Below are positions 1-5,067 of a stretch of DNA of 5,197 nucleotides, piece by piece. The notes below the pieces were generated by a model. It did not search any database. It was not told where the DNA came from and saw only the letters and a program-made list of their open reading frames with translations. Both the position numbers and the translations under genes were made by a program. The stretch comes from an uncultured Saprospiraceae bacterium (GTDB lineage: Bacteria; Bacteroidota; Bacteroidia; Chitinophagales; Saprospiraceae): positions 1 through 5,197 of the forward strand of contig CALGLY010000797.1 of the NCBI GenBank assembly GCA_937959095.1, given 5' to 3'. The first letter of the stretch is position 1; each line of letters begins with the position of its first letter.

Positions 1-21
1 TATTTTACTGCTAATTGAGGC

Positions 22-62
22 AAAAAATCGTAGCATAGCCGTCGCTACGGTACTATTTTTTA
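22..62 (-). terminator. Hairpin with T-tract, probable terminator of the Uma2 gene
   Basis: The arms CGTAGC (29-34) and GCTACG (44-49) form a perfect 6-bp stem around a 9-nt loop. Read on the minus strand, the stem is followed at once by A and six T (28-22), the form of an intrinsic terminator about 70 nt past the stop of the leftward Uma2 gene. On the plus strand the same stem is followed, after five bases, by a seven-T run (56-62), so it may stop transcription from the left as well. CCGT (39-42) and ACGG (47-50) could form a competing small hairpin. The rest of 1-119 shows no supportable gene. Confidence 0.5.
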
Positions 63-119
63 ACGAAAAGTAGTAGTAAAAGACCTTTTAGCTGCTTACA
101 AAATAATTTAGAATAAAGT

Positions 120-737
120 CTAATAAATGAGTTCTAATGCATTTAGTTCCTTTAGGTCTTTCACACTTCTATATATGTCTTTCAAGGCGATTTCGCAGGG
201 GATGGAATGCAATCGAATTGTTTGGTCTAAACCTTCGGCATTTCCGATGCGCCAAAGGTCTTCAGCTTCTTTGTACCAAGTCTGTACTTTAGCGACAGTT
301 TGGTATACAATCATATATTCTTTGAAGGAGGGAATACTACGATACAATTCAAACTTATCACTTTTATCATACTGCTTCGTTGATTTTGAGAGGACTTCTA
401 TCAGCAACATCGGATTGGACAGTACACTTTCGCTGTTTTTATGGTATTCAATATCTCCACAAATAACAGAGACATCAGGATAGAGTCCATGATTTTGCTT
501 GTCTACCCATACTTTCATATCCGAATTGAAAACCGCGCAATCTTTATTGTCACGAATAAGAGCATTCTCAATAGCAGTTCCTAAGCTATTGCAAATCAAA
601 CTATGATTGGCTGTTCCGCCCGCCATTGCTATGATTTTTCCATTGTGATACTCGTGTCGTTCTTCCGCTACTTCTTCGATTGCCAAGTATTCTTCTAAGG
701 TATAATAATGTTCCTCTTTTATAACTGGAATTCCCAT
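120..737 (-). CDS. Uma2 family endonuclease-fold protein (DUF820)
   Basis: This 205-residue protein has the length and motif order of the Uma2/DUF820 family, a PD-(D/E)XK nuclease-fold group abundant in Cyanobacteria and present in Bacteroidota. Visible landmarks are an N-terminal YTLEEYLAIEE stretch (11-22), HEYHNGKIIAMAGG (28-41) with the conserved Glu29, NHSLICNSLG (44-53), YPDVSVICGD (86-95) with acidic Asp88, and LLIEVLSKST (111-120) with Glu114, followed by YDKSDKFELYR and PSFKEYMIV. Asp88, Glu114 and downstream Lys128 are the likely metal-site and catalytic residues. The biological role of Uma2 proteins is largely unestablished; nuclease activity is inferred from the fold. The ATG at 737 lies about 20 nt past a good -7 element, has no Shine-Dalgarno sequence, and gives the expected full-length N-terminus. 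The gene is monocistronic within view and divergent from the lipoprotein gene. The central motifs make the family call firm. Confidence 0.9.
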   Translation of the reverse strand: MGIPVIKEEHYYTLEEYLAIEEVAEERHEYHNGKIIAMAGGTANHSLICNSLGTAIENALIRDNKDCAVFNSDMKVWVDKQNHGLYPDVSVICGDIEYHKNSESVLSNPMLLIEVLSKSTKQYDKSDKFELYRSIPSFKEYMIVYQTVAKVQTWYKEAEDLWRIGNAEGLDQTIRLHSIPCEIALKDIYRSVKDLKELNALELIY

Positions 738-756
738 AGACCTATCTATTTTTCTT

Positions 757-787
757 CAAAAATACAATAGAATATGCAATTAATCAA
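757..787 (-). promoter_or_regulatory. Bacteroidota-type promoter of the Uma2 gene
   Basis: On the minus strand the -7 element TATTTTTG (764-757) matches the phylum consensus TAnnTTTG exactly. A GTTG whose TTG is at 787-785 lies 20 nt upstream, which fits the -33 element and normal spacing. Transcription should start near 750, leaving a leader of about 12-15 nt before the ATG at 737. The consensus is established knowledge for Bacteroides and Flavobacterium; its use here is inferred. Confidence 0.65.
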
Positions 788-913
788 CTTCACTATTTTA
801 TATGCTGATTATCCAGAATAAATACATTCTAATTCCTCCAATAAAGCATCTTCTAACTAATAGTTGTTGAGTATCGCTTTGATATAAAGAAACTATTTAT
901 TCAAACAAATCTG

Positions 914-921
914 TATTTTTG
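914..921 (+). promoter_or_regulatory. -7 promoter element of the TPR lipoprotein gene
   Basis: TATTTTTG fits TAnnTTTG exactly and is identical to the -7 element of the divergent Uma2 gene. No TTG is found 17-23 nt upstream, so the -33 half is weak or absent; the nearest TTTG (878-881) is 32 nt away. Transcription would start near 926-928. This rules out the upstream TTG (919) as a start codon and makes ATG 928 almost leaderless, while ATG 937 gets a short leader like that of Uma2. Confidence 0.55.
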
Positions 922-936
922 CAAAAAATGAATATT

Positions 937-2361
937 ATGAAGTACCAATACTTTATTTCAATATCCTTATTAGCCTTCCTACTAGCCTGTACTCCCAAAG
1001 TTGTAGAAGAAGTTACTGTTGATGCGCCACCACCACCACCTATAGAAGAAAATTTGAGTCCATGTCCAAAATTTCAAGATGCTCCTAATCCCGATCAGGC
1101 AGAAACAGATTATGTACTGTATCGCGATGCGATTCGGGTAGATGATTATGCACGTGCCTATGAGCTTTGGCAAAAAGTATATGAAGTATCGCCTGCCGCA
1201 GATGGAAAGCGGAATACGGTATTCTCGGATGGTATTTTCTTGTACGAATACTTCATGTCGCAAGAAGCCGACTCCTTGAAGCGAGCAGAATATGTCGATA
1301 AGGTTTTTGCTATTTATGATGAAATAGATAAGTGCTATCCTGAAGGTGGCTATATCAAAGGGCGTAAAGCTTTTGATTATTTCTATAAATATCCGCACCT
1401 GAAATCAAAGAAGGAAGTTTATGATTTATTCAAAGCATCAATGGAGCAGGATGGGGATAAAACCCAAGATTTTGTAATTAATCCATTCACTTCCTTATTG
1501 GTCGATTTATATGAAAGCGAAGAAATAGACCAGGCAGAAGCCAAGAAATATGAGCAACGCATTCGAGAATTAATTGCGCTAGGCATGGGTAATTGCCAAG
1601 GTACAGCTTGCGAACGTTGGGAAATCATCAAGGAATATGCTCCTGAACGTCTGCGAGCATTTGAAGCGGTGCAAGGTTTTTATGATTGTGCTTATTATAA
1701 AGCACAGTATCTGCAAGAATTTATGATGTCACCGACCAATTGTGATACGATTCGGACGGTATTCAGTCGCTTGCGTTGGGGAAATTGCCCCAATGATGAT
1801 ACAGAAGTAGCACAGGTGATACAAGCAGGAAACAATAACTGTGTAGTAGAATCAGGCCCCACTACTGCTGGAAAAGGCTACAAATGCTTAGAAAATGCCG
1901 ATTACAATTGTGCTATTGAACAATTCAAACTAGCAGCAGAAGAGACGGATGATGTAGAACGCAAAGGGAAATTTTTACTCTTAGTAGCAAAAGTATATTA
2001 TGCACACCTCCGCAATTTTCCACAAGCACGCAAGTGGGCATTGCGAGCAGCAGGCGCGCGTGATGGTTGGGGTGAACCTTATATTTTAATTGGGAAATTA
2101 TACGCTTCAAGTGGGCCGCTTTGTGGTTCAGGACGTGGTTGGAAGAGTCAAGTAGTGACTTGGCCAGCTATTGATATGTGGAAGAAAGCAAAGCGGGTAG
2201 ATCCGAGTGTAGCAGGGGAAGCAAACAAGAATATCCGTCGATACACGCAATATATGCCAAGCAAAGAAGATATTTTTCAGCGTAGCTTGAAAGAGGGACA
2301 AAGTTTTCGAGTGAAGTGTTGGATACAAGAAACAACTACGATTCGTTCTGCTCCGAATTGA
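937..2361 (+). CDS. Cysteine-rich TPR lipoprotein of unknown function
   Basis: The protein starts MKYQYFISISLLAFLLAC: a lysine, a hydrophobic core, then lipobox LLAC. Signal peptidase II should cleave before Cys18 and leave a lipid-anchored envelope protein. A five-proline run (31-35) follows the anchor as a probable stiff tether. The mature part is mostly helical. TPR-like helix pairs are clearest near 313-340 (KCLENADYNCAIEQFKLAA), 343-372 (LLLVAKVYYAHLRNFPQARKWALRAA) and 379-424. The last 30 residues (SKEDIFQRSLKEGQSFRVKCW, ending TTTIR) resemble the C-terminus of a TPR protein widespread in Bacteroidota; this is from memory. Twelve cysteines besides Cys18 (43, 133, 220, 225, 251, 269, 284, 302, 317, 325, 396, 461) suggest disulfides outside the cytoplasm. 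Alternative starts are ATG 928 (MNI added) and TTG 919; 937 is preferred because it leaves a leader after the -7 element. A scaffold or protein-protein contact role is plausible from TPRs; no specific function is claimed. Confidence 0.85.
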   Translation: MKYQYFISISLLAFLLACTPKVVEEVTVDAPPPPPIEENLSPCPKFQDAPNPDQAETDYVLYRDAIRVDDYARAYELWQKVYEVSPAADGKRNTVFSDGIFLYEYFMSQEADSLKRAEYVDKVFAIYDEIDKCYPEGGYIKGRKAFDYFYKYPHLKSKKEVYDLFKASMEQDGDKTQDFVINPFTSLLVDLYESEEIDQAEAKKYEQRIRELIALGMGNCQGTACERWEIIKEYAPERLRAFEAVQGFYDCAYYKAQYLQEFMMSPTNCDTIRTVFSRLRWGNCPNDDTEVAQVIQAGNNNCVVESGPTTAGKGYKCLENADYNCAIEQFKLAAEETDDVERKGKFLLLVAKVYYAHLRNFPQARKWALRAAGARDGWGEPYILIGKLYASSGPLCGSGRGWKSQVVTWPAIDMWKKAKRVDPSVAGEANKNIRRYTQYMPSKEDIFQRSLKEGQSFRVKCWIQETTTIRSAPN

Positions 2362-2369
2362 TTTTTCAT

Positions 2370-2400
2370 AGCTATAATAGCTTTCTTTAAACCATTATAG
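2370..2400 (+). terminator. Weak AT-rich hairpins after the lipoprotein gene, possible terminator
   Basis: AGCTA/TAGCT (2370-2374 and 2378-2382) can pair with a 3-nt loop just before TTCTTT. Alternatively CTATAAT (2372-2378) can pair with ATTATAG (2394-2400). Both are GC-poor and the T-run is interrupted, so this is a poor terminator. Its place 9 nt past the stop is the main support. Read-through into the esterase gene cannot be excluded. Confidence 0.25.
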
Positions 2401-2488
2401 TAATCTATCGTTATTAGGGCAAATGTATCTTTATTGCGTTCGCCTTAATTATTGACGGAATTTGTCAGAGAAACATTTACATAGATGA

Positions 2489-2527
2489 TTTTAAAATTGT
2501 CAATTACCAATTTTAAGTTGTCAATTA
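2489..2527. repeat. AT-rich direct repeat and inverted repeat upstream of the esterase gene
   Basis: TTGTCAATTA occurs at 2497-2506 and 2518-2527, a 21-nt period, and each copy is preceded by TTTTAA. The same stretch holds a perfect 9-bp inverted repeat, TTAAAATTG (2491-2499) and CAATTTTAA (2508-2516), around 8 nt. The remainder of the 184-nt gap (2362-2545) shows no gene and no convincing promoter; TATCTTTA at 2426-2433 misses the last base of the -7 consensus. It may be a degenerate short tandem repeat or a regulator site for the esterase gene, whose start lies 19 nt beyond. Confidence 0.5.
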
Positions 2528-2545
2528 TGCAGCAAATACACAATT

Positions 2546-3697
2546 ATGAATAAACGATATCTACTCCTAAGTTTCCTATTTATAGCTTCGATGTCCTTAA
2601 CGGCACAAGTAGAAACCCTTATTTTTGATGAGCTAGAGCGCGAATACTACGTGCATGTGCCTGCTTCTTATGCAGAAGGTGATAGTTGGCCACTTGTTAT
2701 CAATATGCACGGCTATGGCTCGAACCGAACCGAGCAAATGATTTACACAGGCTTCAATAATATAGCAGATGCGAATCAGTTTATAGTCGTCTATCCACAA
2801 GGATTACTAGACTTGACAGGTACACCACACTTCAATGCCTATTTTGCACCATCGGATATTGATGATGTAGGCTTCATCAATCGCTTGATCGATCAATTAT
2901 ATACCGATTATAATGTAGATCTCTCTCGCGTCTATTCCACTGGTATGTCGAATGGTGGTTTTATGAGTTATCGCTTAGCTTGTGAATTGCCAGAACGCAT
3001 TGCTGCTATCGCATCTGTAACGGGGGCTATGTTGCCTGTTCAGGTGGAGAATTGTGTGCCTGCGCGTCCGATGCCAGTCATGCAAATTCATGGTACAAGC
3101 GATGCAGTAGTGCCTTTTGCGTATCCAGCAGGGGCAGGTGGTCTTGGAGAAGGAATTATAGATGTAGTGAAATATTGGGTTGGAAATAATGGTTGTGCAA
3201 GCACACCAGATACGACTGTCATAGAAGATACTAACACCTTGGATAATACCACGGCAAGTCGTCTTACATGGACGGGCTGCGATGCCGATGCCGAAGTGCA
3301 GTTTTATATTATAGATGGTGGTGGGCATTCTTGGCCAGGTGCATTTCCTATAGCAACATTAGGGAATACAAACCAAGATTTTGCTGCTTCTGCTACGATT
3401 TGGGAATTTTTCAATCGTTTTCAACACCCCAATCCTGCAGATGGCACATTAGTGAATACGGAGGAATTTGCGGCAACGCAAGCCATCACGATTAGTCCAA
3501 ATCCATTTCAGGATGTTGTATTAATAGAAGGGGAAGTGCAAGGCGTAGAATTGTATAATCAAGTAGGACAATTACTACAAACACAGCAATTCCATGCAAC
3601 CGATGCACGTATAGAGACCGCTGATTTAGCAGCAGGTCTGTATCTATTATCCGTAGAAACCAAAGAAGGAAAACGAGTTTATAAAATAGTAAAATAG
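2546..3697 (+). CDS. Secreted PHB-depolymerase/feruloyl-esterase-like hydrolase with T9SS sorting domain
   Basis: A Sec signal peptide (MNKRYLLLSFLFIASMSLTA, cleavage likely after Ala20) leads into an alpha/beta-hydrolase domain (about 22-295) of the esterase/PHB-depolymerase (LpqC-like) family. Visible landmarks are the oxyanion-side MHGYGSN (54-60), VVYPQG (81-86), the nucleophile elbow GMSNGG with Ser135, HGTSDAVVPF with Asp186, and GGGHSWPG with His261, completing a Ser-Asp-His triad. Four cysteines (146, 170, 217, 245) could form two disulfides. The C-terminal 70 residues (SPNPFQDVVLIEG, then VELYNQVGQLL, ADLAAGLYLLSV, KRVYKIVK) are a type A T9SS sorting domain. The enzyme should therefore cross the outer membrane and be released or surface-anchored after tail removal. 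The substrate is uncertain: feruloyl or acetyl esters of plant or algal polysaccharide, or short polyesters. The family's usual reaction is ester hydrolysis. The ATG gives a textbook signal peptide; no Shine-Dalgarno sequence is seen. The gene is complete with all catalytic residues present. Confidence 0.92.
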   Translation: MNKRYLLLSFLFIASMSLTAQVETLIFDELEREYYVHVPASYAEGDSWPLVINMHGYGSNRTEQMIYTGFNNIADANQFIVVYPQGLLDLTGTPHFNAYFAPSDIDDVGFINRLIDQLYTDYNVDLSRVYSTGMSNGGFMSYRLACELPERIAAIASVTGAMLPVQVENCVPARPMPVMQIHGTSDAVVPFAYPAGAGGLGEGIIDVVKYWVGNNGCASTPDTTVIEDTNTLDNTTASRLTWTGCDADAEVQFYIIDGGGHSWPGAFPIATLGNTNQDFAASATIWEFFNRFQHPNPADGTLVNTEEFAATQAITISPNPFQDVVLIEGEVQGVELYNQVGQLLQTQQFHATDARIETADLAAGLYLLSVETKEGKRVYKIVK

Positions 3698-3698
3698 A

Positions 3699-3770
3699 TA
3701 GGAGTGATGAGTTATGAATGAGGAGTTATGAGTAAAATCCCTCACTCATAACTCATAACTCATAACTCCT
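3699..3770. repeat. Heptamer repeat array arranged as a large inverted repeat
   Basis: Five degenerate heptads of consensus TATGAGT run from 3699 to 3733 (TAGGAGT, GATGAGT, TATGAAT, GAGGAGT, TATGAGT). After a 10-nt spacer (3734-3743) the reverse complement follows as three exact ACTCATA units (3744-3764) and a final ACTCCT (3765-3770). The inner arms GAGTTATGAGT (3723-3733) and ACTCATAACTC (3744-3754) pair perfectly over 11 bp; the outer arms TAGGAGT/ACTCCTA also pair. Because the unit is repeated, several pairing registers are possible. The array begins 2 nt after the esterase stop and fills most of the gap before hisB. The hairpin could protect or end the esterase transcript, though no T-run follows. 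Confidence 0.85.
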
Positions 3771-3788
3771 ATTTCATATCTAAAGAAC

Positions 3789-4925
3789 ATGAAACGCCTA
3801 TTAATTATTGATCGCGATGGAACGCTCATCGTAGAACCTGCTGACGACCCACAAATTGATTCCTTAGAAAAATTAGAATTTTATCCTAATGTCTTTCAAT
3901 ACTTACCACGTATTGCCCGCGAATTGGGCTTTGAGTTAGTAATGATAAGTAATCAAGATGGTTTGGGGACGGCTTCTTTTCCAGAAGAGACCTTTTGGCC
4001 GACTCAAAATAAGATGCTCAAAGCCTTCTCCAATGAAGGCGTAGAGTTTGATAATATCTTGATAGATCGCTCCTTTCCAGAAGATAATGCTCCTACGCGC
4101 AAGCCCCGTACAGGACTCGTACTACCTTATATGCAAGGCGATTATGACCTCGCCAATTCCTATGTGATAGGAGATCGCTTGACGGATATGGAACTCGCCA
4201 AAAATATGGGGGCAAAAGGAATTTGGATTAATAATAATCCAGATTTAGCCGTAGAAGAATTGGAAGGTGGACTGGAAAGCTTGAAGGAGGTGATTGCACT
4301 TACGAGCAATGAGTGGGTGGATATTTATCGCTTCCTGAGGCTAGAGACACGCACCGCAGAAGTACGACGCAAGACTAAAGAAACAGATATTCATATTGAA
4401 CTGAATTTAGATGGAACTGGAAAGTGTGATAATAAGACAGGTTTAGGTTTCTTTGACCATATGCTCGATCAATTAGGACGGCATTCAGGCTGTGACTTGA
4501 AGGTACATGTGAAAGGAGATTTGCATATCGATGAACACCATACGATAGAAGATACGGCGATTGCTTTAGGAGAGGCCTTTTATCAGGCATTAGGTGATAA
4601 ATTGGGGATAGAACGCTATGGCTTTTGCTTACCGATGGATGATTGCTTGGTACAAGTAGCACTCGATTTTGGAGGTCGCCCGTGGTTGGTGTGGGATGCC
4701 GATTTTAAGCGGGAAAAAATAGGCGAAATGCCAACCGAGATGTTTTTGCACTTCTTTAAATCCTTTTCTGACGCGGCAAAATGTAATTTAAATATCAAAG
4801 CAGAAGGACAAAACGAACATCATAAAATAGAAGGCACTTTTAAAGCCTTTGCGAAAGCTATAAAAATGGCTAAGCGACGCGATGTAGATAATATGCGACT
4901 GCCTAGTACGAAGGGGCTGCTTTGA
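3789..4925 (+). CDS. hisB: Bifunctional histidinol-phosphatase / imidazoleglycerol-phosphate dehydratase HisB
   Basis: This cytoplasmic enzyme carries two steps of histidine synthesis: dehydration of imidazoleglycerol phosphate and dephosphorylation of histidinol phosphate. The N-terminal HAD phosphatase domain (1-165) shows DRDGT with nucleophile Asp8 and Asp10, SNQDG (54-58), RKPRTG with Lys105, and GDRLTD with Asp129 and Asp133. After a short linker, the dehydratase domain (about 188-378) shows [12 protein letters not shown] (His224), [17 protein letters not shown] (His250, His251, Glu254), HFFKSF (His321), [11 protein letters not shown] (His344, His345, Glu348) and the C-terminal LPSTKGLL. 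These are the two Mn-binding sets and the phosphate-binding tail. At 378 residues it is slightly longer than the 355-residue E. coli HisB. The phosphatase domain lacks the Cys/His zinc site of E. coli HisB: Asp93, Ser95, Ala101 and Thr103 stand at those positions. The start at [12 protein letters not shown] fits the family exactly. No other his gene lies beside it in this window. Confidence 0.97.
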   Translation: MKRLLIIDRDGTLIVEPADDPQIDSLEKLEFYPNVFQYLPRIARELGFELVMISNQDGLGTASFPEETFWPTQNKMLKAFSNEGVEFDNILIDRSFPEDNAPTRKPRTGLVLPYMQGDYDLANSYVIGDRLTDMELAKNMGAKGIWINNNPDLAVEELEGGLESLKEVIALTSNEWVDIYRFLRLETRTAEVRRKTKETDIHIELNLDGTGKCDNKTGLGFFDHMLDQLGRHSGCDLKVHVKGDLHIDEHHTIEDTAIALGEAFYQALGDKLGIERYGFCLPMDDCLVQVALDFGGRPWLVWDADFKREKIGEMPTEMFLHFFKSFSDAAKCNLNIKAEGQNEHHKIEGTFKAFAKAIKMAKRRDVDNMRLPSTKGLL

Positions 4926-5009
4926 ATTGAAAATGGAGAATGTATAACCCGCCTGACTGAACGAACGGGCAGGTTGAAAATTATATCGGGAAGAAGCCTT
5001 CAATTCAAA
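4921..5009. repeat. Nested inverted repeat beginning at the hisB stop codon
   Basis: TTTGAATTGAA (4921-4931) and TTCAATTCAAA (4999-5009) are perfect 11-bp inverted repeats enclosing 67 nt. Inside is a GC-rich hairpin: AACCCGCCTG (4946-4955) pairs with CGGGCAGGTT (4966-4975) around a 10-nt loop, with one C-A mismatch and one G-T wobble. The left outer arm includes the hisB TGA stop (4923-4925). No target-site duplication is seen: the 5-mers flanking the element, GCTGC and AGTCT, differ. The 89-nt size and nested design recall REP-like or MITE-like intergenic elements, which is inference. A second role in hisB mRNA 3' structure is possible. Confidence 0.6.
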
Positions 5010-5027
5010 AGTCTAAAAGGCACAAAA

Positions 5028-5067
5028 AAAAATCCCCGCTTCGGACTACACCCAAGCGAGGATTTTT
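5028..5067. terminator. Bidirectional terminator between hisB and a convergent gene
   Basis: AAAAATCCCCGCTT (5028-5041) pairs with AAGCGAGGATTTTT (5054-5067) across a 12-nt loop, with a single C-A mismatch in 14 pairs. On the plus strand the stem is followed by a T-rich tract (5063-5074, one A), ending hisB transcripts about 100 nt after the stop. On the minus strand it is followed by nine T (complement of A 5024-5032), ending the convergent gene. The hairpin overlaps the first two bases of that gene's stop triplet on the plus strand (5066-5068). Confidence 0.9.

Noticed and set aside
127..483. 118-codon plus-strand open frame opposite the Uma2 gene
   Set aside because: It lies wholly within the Uma2 gene on the other strand. 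The Uma2 frame has family motifs and a promoter; this one has neither.
120..737. Uma2 gene as a transposase or part of an insertion sequence
   Set aside because: No terminal inverted repeats or target duplications flank it, and its motifs are those of Uma2, not of a transposase.
919..927. TTG start at 919 for the lipoprotein
   Set aside because: The codon overlaps the exact -7 promoter element, so it would not be in the mRNA if that promoter is used.
982..1398. 138-codon minus-strand open frame opposite the lipoprotein gene
   Set aside because: It is a shadow of the TPR lipoprotein. Its Trp/Arg-rich and Ile/Phe-rich stretches reflect complemented proline and acidic codons, and no family is recognised.
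2426..2433. TATCTTTA as the esterase promoter
   Set aside because: The final G of TAnnTTTG is missing, there is no -33 element at the right spacing, and it is more than 110 nt from the ATG.
2975..3328. 117-codon minus-strand open frame opposite the esterase
   Set aside because: Its cysteine-, histidine- and threonine-rich composition is unlike a real protein, and it covers the catalytic region of the confident esterase gene.
3699..3770. CRISPR array
   Set aside because: The units are 7 nt, contiguous and inverted across one short spacer. There are no regular 25-40-nt spacers and no cas genes.
4788..5003. 71-codon minus-strand open frame across the end of hisB
   Set aside because: It overlaps the conserved C-terminal dehydratase motif and the nested repeat. 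It has no promoter and no recognisable motif.
4996..5021. GCCTT/AAGGC hairpin near the end of the hisB 3' region
   Set aside because: Only 5 bp with a 16-nt loop and no T-tract after it; likely chance beside the much stronger hairpin at 5028-5067.
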